64,000 bases of DNA from Marinifilum sp. D737 (GTDB lineage: Bacteria > Bacteroidota > Bacteroidia > Bacteroidales > Marinifilaceae), in assembly GCF_026672275.1 (NCBI RefSeq), contig NZ_JANQCD010000011.1:62001-126000 (forward strand). Direction: 5' to 3'. This document shows positions 1-8,970 of this stretch, piece by piece (position 1 is the first letter of the stretch; each line of letters starts with the position of its first letter). The notes beneath the pieces are model-generated. The model saw only the letters and a list, made by a program, of their open reading frames with translations. It was not told where the DNA came from and did not search any database. Position numbers and translations under genes: made by a program.

Positions 1-891
1 CTTTTCTGTTTTATTCTCAACTCCATCTTCCCATTTTGCTATTTCAGAATTACTCATATCTGTTTCTTTAACAGCAGGCAAAACAGCATATCCTTTTCTA
101 TGTGAAAATCCTTTTTCACTCACATCACCATCCCAACAAACAGAATACCCATTCTCTATGGCGTGATTCATAACTTCCATCAAATCATCTATTGGCACAT
201 TATAATATAAATCATCCGACCAATTATCTGGAATCTCAAGATTAATTTTTGAATAAAAAGGATGGTGATTGTAGGATGTAAGCTCTACATAATCCGAAGC
301 GTTAAATCCAACTTCTTTGGCAAATGCTTGCGGAGTATACTCTTTTCCATTAAACTCGAAAGACTCAGGTAGTTTTCCCATATATGTATCCAAAACCCCA
401 TTTACTGTTGCAAACCAAACCGGTGTTATTTTTTTATTAGGGTTTTTTACGATCTCATCCAACATTGCTTTTGTAGATTTCACCATTTCTTTATGAATGT
501 GAAAGTCTCCTTCATATTGATTGCCTGAATAGATTGATTCCGGAACAAACCCATGAGTTTTTACAACATTAATTACATCATGAGCTTGTCCACCCTCACT
601 AAAATTACCTTTTCCATGCAATCTAAAATATCGCTTAGCTTTTTTTGAATAAGCTTCACGTACAATATACATTTCAGATAAATCCAATTCGGGAGCTCCC
701 ATTCTTAACAATTCCGTTTCAATAAACGAAGTAGTTGCAAAGCTCCAACAAGTACCTGTACTTTGTTGGTTTTTAACTGGTGTAGTTTTTACTTCTGTAA
801 CAGTAGTAAATTTCTTTTCATTCTGTTGTTCCTGCGCGCTTACCATATGCAAACTGCTCATCAACAACAGAGTAAGGAATAATTTGTTCAT
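1..891 (-). CDS. Secreted C1-family cysteine peptidase (bleomycin hydrolase/aminopeptidase C-like), 3' end outside window
   Basis: Minus-strand gene, 297 codons visible, running off the left edge. The start at 889-891 gives a signal peptide (MNKLFLTLLLMSS, ending ...VSAQ), so the protein is exported. The motif QQSTGTCWSFA at about residues 42-52 is the papain-clan C1 active-site block, with Cys48 as nucleophile and the oxyanion Gln just before it. The rest (ELDLSEMYIVREAY, GGQAHDVINVV) follows the bleomycin hydrolase/PepC branch. The catalytic His and Asn would lie beyond position 1 and cannot be checked. The gene follows the YjbR-like gene by 30 bp on the same strand and may be co-transcribed with it. 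The likely role is degradation of peptides in the periplasm or outside the cell. Confidence 0.85.
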   Translation of the reverse strand, partial: MNKLFLTLLLMSSLHMVSAQEQQNEKKFTTVTEVKTTPVKNQQSTGTCWSFATTSFIETELLRMGAPELDLSEMYIVREAYSKKAKRYFRLHGKGNFSEGGQAHDVINVVKTHGFVPESIYSGNQYEGDFHIHKEMVKSTKAMLDEIVKNPNKKITPVWFATVNGVLDTYMGKLPESFEFNGKEYTPQAFAKEVGFNASDYVELTSYNHHPFYSKINLEIPDNWSDDLYYNVPIDDLMEVMNHAIENGYSVCWDGDVSEKGFSHRKGYAVLPAVKETDMSNSEIAKWEDGVENKTEK

Positions 892-921
892 TTATTTGTG
901 TTTAAGTTTAAAGGTATATTT

Positions 922-1275
922 TTACAAATCTTCTAATTCTAACTGTTTCTTTTTTGGCATTTTTTCAACAACCAATTTATACGATTTATCAATCCACTCT
1001 TTTAATAAATTATCCGATACACTACCATCAATCTTCACGGTATTCCAATACCTCTTATTCATATGGTATCCTGGTAGAACTGCAGCATATCTTTCTCTTA
1101 ATTCAATTGCCAGATCTTCTTCACACTTCACATTCATACTCAGTTCATTATTGATATTCGTAAGCAAGAACATCTTATCTAAAACCTTAAATACCAAAGT
1201 TTCTTCATCAAAAGGGAAACTCTCAGTGACTGCTTTTTTCGACAGACAATACAGTCTTAATTCTTCAATATTCAT
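922..1275 (-). CDS. MmcQ/YjbR family protein
   Basis: A 117-residue cytoplasmic protein of the MmcQ/YjbR family (CyaY-like fold, sometimes called DNA-binding). Visible family features are the N-terminal segment LRLYCLSKKAVTESFPFDEE, the FKVLDKMFLL strand, the PGYHMNKRYWNTV block and the C-terminal helix ending LVVEKMPKKKQ. The length is normal for the family. The cellular role of this family is not settled, so only the family name is offered. It lies 30 bp upstream of the peptidase gene on the same strand. Confidence 0.85.
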   Translation of the reverse strand: MNIEELRLYCLSKKAVTESFPFDEETLVFKVLDKMFLLTNINNELSMNVKCEEDLAIELRERYAAVLPGYHMNKRYWNTVKIDGSVSDNLLKEWIDKSYKLVVEKMPKKKQLELEDL

Positions 1276-1707
1276 GATTTAATCGTTTATTAAAATCTTA
1301 GCAAATTAAGATTCAAATATAAATAGTTTTAAAGATATCTTTGATTGTAAGTGAAAATTATAATGGCAAAATTCGCCCTATTAATTAGTCACTAACTTTC
1401 CAAATCGGAAAATATTTATTCCAATTCCTTCAATTTTGATAAAACATTAACATTTAGATACAAAGAAATGATATTTGTTTATCAACATAAAACAAAGCTC
1501 CACTCAAACTCTTTTTCTACCTATATTATGATTCACAAACTTTTGTTTAAGAATTCATATACCAAAGCACAAAACCTCCCAATTTCCTGAGTTTTACCAC
1601 ATACCATTCCAATTACGAATAAGAGCTCTTAAAATGATTTTTTTTTAACTAGTCTTGATTTCGTATATTTATAGCAGCAAAAACGCTTTTTAAAAGTAGA
1701 TTTAGTT
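1276..1707. other. Gene-free interval between divergent genes
   Basis: About 430 bp of very AT-rich sequence between the YjbR-like gene (minus) and the response regulator (plus). It must hold both promoters. I see no convincing -33/-7 pair of the Bacteroidota type, no RNA gene and no ORF of note. Confidence 0.5.
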
Positions 1708-2109
1708 ATGAATAAAGTTAGCTACACTCAAAAATATAACTGGAAGGACAAACGAATCCTCATTGTTGAAGATGAGGAAATTAACAACATGTTCTTTGAT
1801 GCTGCATTAAGCAGAACCGAATCTGAATTGCTTTGGGCCAAAAACGGCAAAGAGGCTGTCGACATTGTAGATGTTACCGAGGATGTTGATGTAATATTAA
1901 TGGATATTCGCTTGCCAATAATGGATGGTTGTGAAGCAACCAGAAGAATTAAAAAACGTCATAGCGAAATTCCTATTATTGCTCAAACTGCTTATGCATT
2001 GGAAGGTGATCGTGAACGAATTTTAGATGCTGGTTGTGATGACTATCTTGCTAAACCAATTCGTTTTGAAGAATTACTAGCTACAATCGATAAATATCTT
2101 GCTGACTAA
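1708..2109 (+). CDS. Single-domain response regulator (CheY-like receiver)
   Basis: 133 residues made of one receiver domain with a short N-terminal extension of about 15 residues. The acidic pocket is visible as ILIVEDEE (Glu21/Asp22), the phospho-acceptor Asp66 in VILMDIRLPIMDG, the Thr of IIAQTAYA and the Lys of YLAKPIRFEE. There is no output domain, so it probably acts by protein-protein contact or as a phosphorelay intermediate. The DIRLPIMDG and AKPI motifs are typical of receivers from hybrid kinases. No kinase gene is adjacent. Its stop overlaps the yraN stop by 4 bp (convergent). Confidence 0.9.
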   Translation: MNKVSYTQKYNWKDKRILIVEDEEINNMFFDAALSRTESELLWAKNGKEAVDIVDVTEDVDVILMDIRLPIMDGCEATRRIKKRHSEIPIIAQTAYALEGDRERILDAGCDDYLAKPIRFEELLATIDKYLAD

Positions 2110-2471
2110 TCTACTGGCGCAATAAATGCATCTTCGATGTGTTCTATTACGTACTTCTCTCCCTTTTTAATTACGCTAACAACATCAAATCTTACTTCTT
2201 GTTTAATTTCTTTTAAATCTACATATGCCTGTGTAGCTTTTACCAGAAGTTTAATTTTTTTTAAAGTAATTGCATCAGCCGGATGTTCAAAATAATCTGT
2301 TGATCGGGATTTTACTTCAACAACAACCAAAAAGTCGTCTTTTAAGGCAACAACATCTAGCTCTTTTTTTTGATAAATCCAATTCCTATTCAAGATCTGG
2401 TAACCTAATCCAATCAGGTATTTTACAGCCAAATCTTCTCCTAATTTACCTAATTCGTTGTGCTTTGCCAT
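2106..2471 (-). CDS. yraN: YraN family (UPF0102) endonuclease-like protein
   Basis: A 121-residue protein of the UPF0102/YraN family, which has a restriction-endonuclease-like fold. It shows the family hallmarks: N-terminal LGKLGEDLAVKYLIGLGYQI, the acidic ELDVVAL strand and the VVVEVKSRS (E-x-K) motif, which together form the putative PD-(D/E)xK nuclease centre. A role in DNA processing is suspected for the family but not firmly known. It lies 7 bp downstream of the LD-carboxypeptidase gene on the same strand, so the two form a likely operon. Confidence 0.9.
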   Translation of the reverse strand: MAKHNELGKLGEDLAVKYLIGLGYQILNRNWIYQKKELDVVALKDDFLVVVEVKSRSTDYFEHPADAITLKKIKLLVKATQAYVDLKEIKQEVRFDVVSVIKKGEKYVIEHIEDAFIAPVD

Positions 2472-2478
2472 TGTTGAA

Positions 2479-3387
2479 TTATCGTTTGTCCCAATTAAAA
2501 CTAACCTCCTTCTCGTCTACCGATATTTTTACATACCTTCCCAAAGGCAGTGTCCAATTATCATTAATATGACCAGCTGGAAAATTATAAACAACAGGGT
2601 AAGTATAGCTTTCCACAGCTTCATTAATGATTTCATAAGCGGATTTTCCAAATTTAGGATCTCCTTCTTTCATACCACTAAAACCACCAACCACAAGAGC
2701 TTGAAGTTCAGACAACTTTCCACCCATTCTTAAATTATACATCATTCTATCTAAATGATATAACTCTTCGCCAACATCCTCTATGAATAAAACTTTACCA
2801 TGAGTTTCAAAATCCATATTAGTACCACGCAAGCTATACAAAATAGATAGATTACCTCCAATTAATTCACCTTCAGCAATCCCTAAACGATTCAATTCAT
2901 GAGCTTGAATGTTATAATCCACAAACCTTCCCATTATCGCACCAAACAATGTTTCAACCGATTTTCCCGTTTGATCATCTGTAAAATTAATGGGCATTAC
3001 TGAATGTAAACTTTCAACTTCCAAAATATTATTAAGATAGCTATGAAATACAGTTATATCGCTATATCCTATAATCCATTTAGGCTTGCGAAGAAACAAA
3101 TCAAAATCTATATGCTCCAATATTCGCACACTACCATATCCTCCTCTGCCACAAAGAATTGCTTTTATCTCCGGATCATCCAGCATTTGCTGAAAATCTT
3201 TTAACCTATTCAAATCCCTACCTGCAAATTGATGATACTCATCAAATACATGCTTACCCAAAACCACCTTTAGGCCCAAACGTTCAAGCATGTCAACTGC
3301 AATTCCCACTTTTTCTGGTTCTATCTTTCCTGCTGGTGAAATGATCCCAATTTTATCTCCTTTTTCTAAAGCAGTAGGCTGATACAT
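2479..3387 (-). CDS. LD-carboxypeptidase (peptidase family S66)
   Basis: 302 residues of the S66 family (LdcA/MccF type), which removes the terminal D-Ala from murein tetrapeptides during cell-wall recycling or cleaves related peptidyl substrates. The N-terminal DKIGIISPAGKI, the nucleophile-elbow region ILCGRGGYGSVR (catalytic Ser expected here), WIIGYSDITVFHSYLN, the GGNLSIL strand and LFIEDVGEELYHLDRMM (catalytic Glu) are all present, as is the His near PAGHINDNWTLPLG. There is no signal peptide, so it acts in the cytoplasm. It is first in an operon with yraN. Confidence 0.92.
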   Translation of the reverse strand: MYQPTALEKGDKIGIISPAGKIEPEKVGIAVDMLERLGLKVVLGKHVFDEYHQFAGRDLNRLKDFQQMLDDPEIKAILCGRGGYGSVRILEHIDFDLFLRKPKWIIGYSDITVFHSYLNNILEVESLHSVMPINFTDDQTGKSVETLFGAIMGRFVDYNIQAHELNRLGIAEGELIGGNLSILYSLRGTNMDFETHGKVLFIEDVGEELYHLDRMMYNLRMGGKLSELQALVVGGFSGMKEGDPKFGKSAYEIINEAVESYTYPVVYNFPAGHINDNWTLPLGRYVKISVDEKEVSFNWDKR

Positions 3388-3469
3388 ATTTATTTAGTTT
3401 TTATTGTAAACTGTGTTCAAATTAAGAATAAAATACAAAGCAAGAACAATATTTTTGATAATTCTATCT

Positions 3470-3477
3470 TATCTTTG
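3470..3477 (+). promoter_or_regulatory. Candidate -7 element of the metG promoter
   Basis: TATCTTTG matches the Bacteroidota -7 consensus TAnnTTTG exactly, 104 bp before the metG start. The nearest TTTTTG (3452-3457) is only 12 bp upstream, too close for a normal -33 box, so the promoter call is tentative. Confidence 0.35.
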
Positions 3478-3580
3478 CCAACGATTTGCTAAATAAGGTG
3501 CTAATCAACAAAAAAAGTAACCAAAATAATAGTTGGGACAGATATTATAATTTCTGTTCCATGTGTAAAAAATATCTCAA

Positions 3581-5611
3581 ATGAAGAAATTTAACAGAAC
3601 TCTTGTAACTACAGCTCTTCCATATGCCAATGGTCCTGTTCATATTGGACACCTGGCAGGTGTATATGTTCCAGCCGATATCTATGTAAGATACCTAAGG
3701 ATGAAAGGCGAGGATGTTCTTTTAATTGGAGGTTCCGATGAGCATGGTGTACCTATCACTATTAAGGCTCAAAAAGAAGGAATTACTCCTCAAGATGTTG
3801 TTGATAAGTATCACAATATCATTAAAGATTCATTCGAGAAATTTGGTATTTCTTTCGATGTTTACTCAAGAACAAGTAACAAAGTTCATCATGAAACGGC
3901 TTCTGAATTCTTTAAAACTTTGCATGAAAAAGGTGAGTTTATTGAGAAAACCAGCGAGCAATATTACGATGCAGAAGCAAATCAATTTCTAGCTGATCGT
4001 TATATAACCGGAACTTGCCCTCATTGTAAAAGTGAAGGAGCGTATGGAGATCAGTGTGAAAGCTGTGGAACATCATTAAATGCAACTGATCTGATCGATC
4101 CCAGATCATCAATCACAGGAAATAAGCCTGAATTAAAAGAAACAAAGCACTGGTATTTGCCACTTGACAAATATGAGCCATATTTAAAACAGTGGATTCT
4201 TGAAGAACACAAAGAATGGAAACCAAATGTGTATGGTCAGTGTAAATCATGGTTGGACAATGGACTTCATCCACGTGCTGTTACGCGTGATTTGAACTGG
4301 GGTGTTCCTGTTCCTGTGGATGGAGGTGAAGGAAAAGTACTATATGTATGGTTCGATGCTCCTATCGGATATATTTCAGCAACCAAAGAACATACTCCTG
4401 ATTGGGAAAAATATTGGAAAGCTGAAGATTCTAAAATGGTTCATTTCATTGGAAAAGACAATATTGTTTTCCATTGTATCATTTTTCCATCAATGCTAAA
4501 AGCCGAAGGTTCATACATTCTTCCAGAAAATGTTCCTTCTAACGAATTCTTGAATTTAGAAGGAGATAAAATCTCTACATCAAGAAACTGGGCAGTTTGG
4601 TTGCACGAATACCTTGAAGAATTTCCAGAAAAGCAAGATGTATTGCGTTATGTACTTACAGCCAATGCGCCTGAAACTAAGGACAATGACTTTACCTGGA
4701 AAGATTACCAGGCAAGAAATAACAATGAGTTGGTTGCAATTCTTGGAAACTTCGTGAACCGAGCATTGGTACTAACACACAAATATTTCGATGGAAAAGT
4801 TCCTGCTGCTGGCGAACTAAATGATTTCGATAAAGAAACATTAGCTGAAATTCCAACCATTAAAGCACAAGTAGAGAAAAATCTTGAAACTTACCATTTC
4901 CGTGAAGCTTTAAAAGAAGCAATGAATTTGGCTCGTTTAGGAAATAAATATCTGGCAGATACAGAGCCTTGGAAAGTGATAAAAACAGATGAAGAAAGAG
5001 TTAAGACAATCATGAACATTTGTCTTCAGATCTCTACAAACCTTTCTACTTTAATGGAACCATTCTTGCCATTTACTGTTAACAAATTAAGAGAGTTCTT
5101 AAACATTGAACCTCTAGCTTGGGAGAATATTGGTGAAAATGTAATTGAAGTTGGTCATCAAATTAACAAGGCTTCCTTATTGTTTGAAAAAATTGAAGAT
5201 ACAACCATTCAAGCTCAGGTTGATAAATTATTAGCAACCAAAGCTGCAAACGAAGCTGCAAACAAACCAGTTGCTCCAGCAAAAGAAAACATCAATTTTG
5301 ATGATTTCATGAAAATGGATGTTAGAGTTGGTACCATTACTGAAGCTGAAAAAGTTGCAAAGACTAAGAAACTATTAAAGTTAACTGTTGATACAGGTAT
5401 TGATCAACGCACTGTAGTTTCTGGTATTGCAGAACATTATAAGCCAGAAGAAATTATTGGCAAACAGGTAAGCATCTTGGTTAACCTTGAGCCTAAAAAA
5501 CTAAAAGGAATAGAATCGCAAGGAATGATTCTAATGGCTGAAGATGCTGATGGAAAACTATCATTTGTTTCTCCTGATCAAACAGTAAAACCAGGTTCTG
5601 AAATTAGATAA
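3581..5611 (+). CDS. metG: Methionyl-tRNA synthetase
   Basis: 676 residues. It charges tRNA-Met in the cytosol. Class I signatures: [14 protein letters not shown] near residue 15 (HIGH motif); a zinc knuckle [18 protein letters not shown] near residue 145; and DKISTSRNW near residue 330, which is the KMSKS loop in the KxSTS form usual for MetRS. The C-terminal ~110 residues ([20 protein letters not shown] onward) are the EMAP-II/Trbp111-like tRNA-binding domain, joined by an Ala/Lys-rich linker. The gene stands alone, with a strong terminator just after it and an inverted repeat in its leader. Confidence 0.98.
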   Translation: MKKFNRTLVTTALPYANGPVHIGHLAGVYVPADIYVRYLRMKGEDVLLIGGSDEHGVPITIKAQKEGITPQDVVDKYHNIIKDSFEKFGISFDVYSRTSNKVHHETASEFFKTLHEKGEFIEKTSEQYYDAEANQFLADRYITGTCPHCKSEGAYGDQCESCGTSLNATDLIDPRSSITGNKPELKETKHWYLPLDKYEPYLKQWILEEHKEWKPNVYGQCKSWLDNGLHPRAVTRDLNWGVPVPVDGGEGKVLYVWFDAPIGYISATKEHTPDWEKYWKAEDSKMVHFIGKDNIVFHCIIFPSMLKAEGSYILPENVPSNEFLNLEGDKISTSRNWAVWLHEYLEEFPEKQDVLRYVLTANAPETKDNDFTWKDYQARNNNELVAILGNFVNRALVLTHKYFDGKVPAAGELNDFDKETLAEIPTIKAQVEKNLETYHFREALKEAMNLARLGNKYLADTEPWKVIKTDEERVKTIMNICLQISTNLSTLMEPFLPFTVNKLREFLNIEPLAWENIGENVIEVGHQINKASLLFEKIEDTTIQAQVDKLLATKAANEAANKPVAPAKENINFDDFMKMDVRVGTITEAEKVAKTKKLLKLTVDTGIDQRTVVSGIAEHYKPEEIIGKQVSILVNLEPKKLKGIESQGMILMAEDADGKLSFVSPDQTVKPGSEIR

Positions 5612-5630
5612 GAAACAGCATATAAACAGA

Positions 5631-5661
5631 AAAGCGCTTCCCAAAAGGAAGCGCTTTTTTT
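5631..5661 (+). terminator. Bidirectional-type intrinsic terminator after metG
   Basis: An 11-bp perfect stem (5631-5641 with 5647-5657), loop CAAAA, then a run of Ts. It sits between the convergent metG and HU/SPOR genes. Confidence 0.92.
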
Positions 5662-5680
5662 ATATCGATAATTTTATTTC

Positions 5681-6637
5681 TTATTGTTTCAACACCCAAT
5701 ATGATGATTTTGGATTAGCTGCAATTGCCTTTTTCTTAAATTGGTCTACCGCTTTTCTGGTATTGAATTGATTGATTGCAACAGAAAACAAATTTTTATT
5801 TTTAATGATCATTGCAGGATAAGATTTAGAAATTAACTCTTCTTGCAAAATCTTAGCGTTTTCAACAGTTGTAAAACTGCCAGCAATCAAATAAAATTTC
5901 CCTTTACTAGTTTTTGAAATCTTAGCAGGAACTTTATTTTTTTCAATTTTCGGTTCAAACTTCACCAACTCTTCTGGTGGAGAAATTTGAGGTTTTAATT
6001 GTACATGATTCTCTGTTAAAGAATTTTTATCTCCTGTAAATCCCATCGAGGCCGAATCTAACACAGAATTACGCTCCGAATTCAAAGGAAGTAAAGCTAC
6101 CGCTAACAAAACTGCAGCAGCGGCAGAAACATACCAAATTCTTTTTGTGGTAAAAAATCCTTTTACCTGATGATCAACAATTGAAGGAATTCTTTCTTCT
6201 ACTGGCTTATGTAGTTTTGTAAGTTCAAATTCTTCCAATCCCAAACTATCAACCAAATAATTCAGGTTTGCCACTGGTTCAAATTGCAAATTATGCTTTC
6301 TGTCCTTACAAAAGGAACCGATACCATCGATCACAACTTTTTCTCCACGCTGAATTTTCACTCGAATGTCTTCTACAAAAAACATAACAGCCTTCTCAGC
6401 TTCAGCATAACTTAAATTCTCCAAGTCTGCCAAATGATTTATCAAAAGACCATCGTTTTGTGTTAGATTACGATTGAATCCCAAATCTTTCGATGGAGGA
6501 AAAACCATTTGTTGATTTTCATCGATTCTGGCAGAACGATAATTCGCTACAAACCCACCAAAACCAGGTAAAATCACACAATCGTGCACAAACAATAAAT
6601 CTTGTATGTATTTTGATATCTCATGCATAATAGACAA
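5681..6637 (-). CDS. HU-domain (CCDC81-like)/SPOR-domain membrane protein
   Basis: 318 residues. The N-terminal ~120 residues (FVHDCVILPGFGGFVANY, then VVIDGIGSF) match the divergent prokaryotic HU-like CCDC81 domains. One membrane segment follows at about residues 167-187 (VSAAAAVLLAVALLPL). The C-terminal ~75 residues (FYLIAGSFTTVENAKILQEE) form a SPOR domain, the module that binds denuded septal glycan strands. The predicted layout is a cytoplasmic DNABII-like head, one helix and a periplasmic septum-binding tail, so it could link nucleoid or cytoplasmic partners to division sites. That role is inference. It is convergent with metG and shares its terminator. Confidence 0.85.
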   Translation of the reverse strand: MSIMHEISKYIQDLLFVHDCVILPGFGGFVANYRSARIDENQQMVFPPSKDLGFNRNLTQNDGLLINHLADLENLSYAEAEKAVMFFVEDIRVKIQRGEKVVIDGIGSFCKDRKHNLQFEPVANLNYLVDSLGLEEFELTKLHKPVEERIPSIVDHQVKGFFTTKRIWYVSAAAAVLLAVALLPLNSERNSVLDSASMGFTGDKNSLTENHVQLKPQISPPEELVKFEPKIEKNKVPAKISKTSKGKFYLIAGSFTTVENAKILQEELISKSYPAMIIKNKNLFSVAINQFNTRKAVDQFKKKAIAANPKSSYWVLKQ

Positions 6638-6802
6638 ATATAATTAAAAATAAATGTCACTCAAATGGATAATTTACGTATAAGAACCAATCAATTAAAA
6701 ATCAACATATTCCATGTTTAATTTTTAATTAATTCAATTACTCAAACCTTTCGCAAAAAAGTACTTAATTTTACTTATTAAATAGATAGACGAATAATAA
6801 TT

Positions 6803-7837
6803 ATGAAAAAACAAATTTTAGTTGCAGGTGGTGCAGGATATATTGGATCTCACACTACAGTTGAATTACAAAACAGCGGATTCGAAGTTATTATTGCTGA
6901 TAATCTCTCAAATTCAAAAATTGAAGTTTTGGATGGAATCGAAGCCATAACAGGAGTTCGCCCAATCTTCGAAAAAATCGACCTTAGTAAAGAAGATCAA
7001 ACTGCTGAGTTTTTCAAAAAGTATCCAAACTTATCTGCTATAATACATTTTGCCGCCAATAAAGCTGTAGGCGAATCAGTTGCAAAACCATTAATGTATT
7101 ATCGCAACAACTTAAATTCGTTGATGAATATTTTAGAAGCCATGAAGGAACACAATATTCCAAACTTGGTTTTTTCGTCATCTTGTACGGTTTACGGTCA
7201 ACCAGATAACCTTCCTGTAACAGAAGCTACACCGCGAAAAGAAGCTGAATCTCCATATGGAAATACAAAATCAATAAGCGAAGATATCATTCGCGATACA
7301 GTTAAAGCTCATTCAAACCTAAAAGGAATTGCGTTAAGATATTTCAACCCAATTGGTGCTCACCCAAGTTCTAAAATTGGTGAATTGCCATTGGGAGTTC
7401 CAAACAACTTAATTCCTTTCCTCACACAAACTGTAGCTGGCATCCGCCCTGAGCTTAGTGTATTTGGAAATGATTACAATACGCCTGACGGTTCATGCAT
7501 TAGAGATTACATCAATGTAGTAGATTTGGCGAAAGCACATGTTATCGCAATTGAACGTTTGTTGCTAGATCAAAACGCTTCGAACTACGAATATTTTAAT
7601 GTTGGTACCGGAGAAGGCGTTTCCGTTCTTGAAATTATTGAAGGTTTTGAAAGGGCAACAGGAGAAAAAGTACCGCATAAAATTGTGGACAGAAGACCTG
7701 GTGATGTTGAGCAAATTTATGCCGATACATCTTTCGCAAATAAAACATTGGGTTGGAAATCGGAAAGTACGCTTGATGACACACTACTTTCTGCATGGAA
7801 TTGGCAAGTAAACATCATGGCACAAGAAGAAAAATAA
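6803..7837 (+). CDS. galE: UDP-glucose 4-epimerase
   Basis: 344 residues of the extended SDR family. It interconverts UDP-glucose and UDP-galactose (or the N-acetyl forms) for galactose use and surface polysaccharides. The NAD-binding GGAGYIGSHT sits at residue 8; the catalytic Tyr-x3-Lys is SPYGNTK, with SSSCTVYG before it; and LRYFNPIGAHPS and YIHV/INVVDLAKAH are GalE-specific. It is followed 23 bp later by the dTDP-glucose dehydratase gene, giving a small nucleotide-sugar operon. Confidence 0.95.
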   Translation: MKKQILVAGGAGYIGSHTTVELQNSGFEVIIADNLSNSKIEVLDGIEAITGVRPIFEKIDLSKEDQTAEFFKKYPNLSAIIHFAANKAVGESVAKPLMYYRNNLNSLMNILEAMKEHNIPNLVFSSSCTVYGQPDNLPVTEATPRKEAESPYGNTKSISEDIIRDTVKAHSNLKGIALRYFNPIGAHPSSKIGELPLGVPNNLIPFLTQTVAGIRPELSVFGNDYNTPDGSCIRDYINVVDLAKAHVIAIERLLLDQNASNYEYFNVGTGEGVSVLEIIEGFERATGEKVPHKIVDRRPGDVEQIYADTSFANKTLGWKSESTLDDTLLSAWNWQVNIMAQEEK

Positions 7838-7860
7838 ACTATATACTTATATTTATACCC

Positions 7861-8916
7861 ATGAAAAAGAAAATATTAATAACAGGTGGGGCAGGTTTCA
7901 TTGGTTCTCATGTTATTCGTTTATTTGTAAACAAATATCCTGAATATCAAATCGTAAACCTGGATGCACTAACCTATGCCGGCAATCTCGAAAACCTTAA
8001 GGATATTGATTCAAAACCAAATTACACCTTTGTAAAAGGCGATATTACCAATTTGGAATTTGTAACTGAGTTGTTCAAGGATTTTCAATTCGATGGAGTT
8101 TTACATTTGGCGGCAGAATCTCATGTCGATCGTTCCATTTCTGATCCTTTGGCATTTATTACTACCAACATTGTTGGAACAGTTAACCTTCTAAATGCTG
8201 CAAAAGAGGTTTGGAAAGATAATATGGAGGAGAAGAGATTCTATCACATCTCAACCGATGAAGTTTATGGTTCATTAGGTGAAACTGGTAAGTTTTTGGA
8301 AACGACTCCATACGATCCAAGAAGTCCATACTCTGCATCAAAAGCCAGCTCTGATCATTTGGTGAGAGCATATTTCCATACATACAATATGCCTGTAGTT
8401 CTATCAAATTGTTCGAATAACTACGGGGCAAATCAATTTCCTGAAAAATTGATTCCTTTGGTAATCAACAACATTAAAAACGCTAAGCCTCTTCCGATTT
8501 ATGGCAAAGGCGAAAATGTTAGAGACTGGTTATTTGTGGAGGATCATGCCTTGGCAATTGACATGATTTATCACAAAGGAAAAACTGGAGAAACTTACAA
8601 TATTGGAGGAAACAACGAGTGGACAAATATTGATTTGGTAAGAAAGCTTTGCGATATCATGGACAAGAAATTAAACCAGGAAATCGGGACTTCTCAAAAG
8701 CTAATTACCTTCGTAAAAGATCGTGCCGGCCATGATTTGCGCTATGCAATTGATGCTACCAAAATTAAAAATGAATTGGGCTGGGAACCTAGCATTCAAT
8801 TCGAAGAAGGTTTTGAACAAACCATCGACTGGTATCTTGAAAATACAAATTGGTTGGAAAATATTCTTTCCGGAGATTACGAAAAGTACTACGAACAACA
8901 GTACGATAAAAGATAA
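7861..8916 (+). CDS. rfbB: dTDP-glucose 4,6-dehydratase
   Basis: 351 residues from the ATG at 7861, chosen because GGAGFIGSHVIRLF then sits at residues 8-21 as in the family. An ATG at 7795 would overlap galE and add unrelated residues. The enzyme makes dTDP-4-keto-6-deoxyglucose, the second step to dTDP-rhamnose. The motif HLAAESHVDRSI, the catalytic STDEVYG (Asp/Glu dehydration pair) and the YSASKASSDHLVRA Tyr-Lys pair are present, followed by NCSNNYGANQFPEKLIP. No rmlA, rmlC or rmlD genes lie beside it. A terminator follows within 5 bp. Confidence 0.96.
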   Translation: MKKKILITGGAGFIGSHVIRLFVNKYPEYQIVNLDALTYAGNLENLKDIDSKPNYTFVKGDITNLEFVTELFKDFQFDGVLHLAAESHVDRSISDPLAFITTNIVGTVNLLNAAKEVWKDNMEEKRFYHISTDEVYGSLGETGKFLETTPYDPRSPYSASKASSDHLVRAYFHTYNMPVVLSNCSNNYGANQFPEKLIPLVINNIKNAKPLPIYGKGENVRDWLFVEDHALAIDMIYHKGKTGETYNIGGNNEWTNIDLVRKLCDIMDKKLNQEIGTSQKLITFVKDRAGHDLRYAIDATKIKNELGWEPSIQFEEGFEQTIDWYLENTNWLENILSGDYEKYYEQQYDKR

Positions 8917-8920
8917 AAAC

Positions 8921-8952
8921 AAAGAGCGATGCCAATTGACATCGCTCTTTTT
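8921..8952 (+). terminator. Intrinsic terminator between rfbB and glmS
   Basis: An 11-bp perfect stem (8921-8931 with 8940-8950) with an 8-nt loop and a short T run. It lies between convergent genes and can serve both strands. Confidence 0.88.
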
Positions 8953-8970
8953 ATATCTGATACTTTTGAT

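Noticed and set aside
884-1282. Plus-strand 132-codon ORF opposite the YjbR-like gene
   Set aside because: It is the antisense shadow of a well-recognised minus-strand gene, with Ser/Phe-rich composition.
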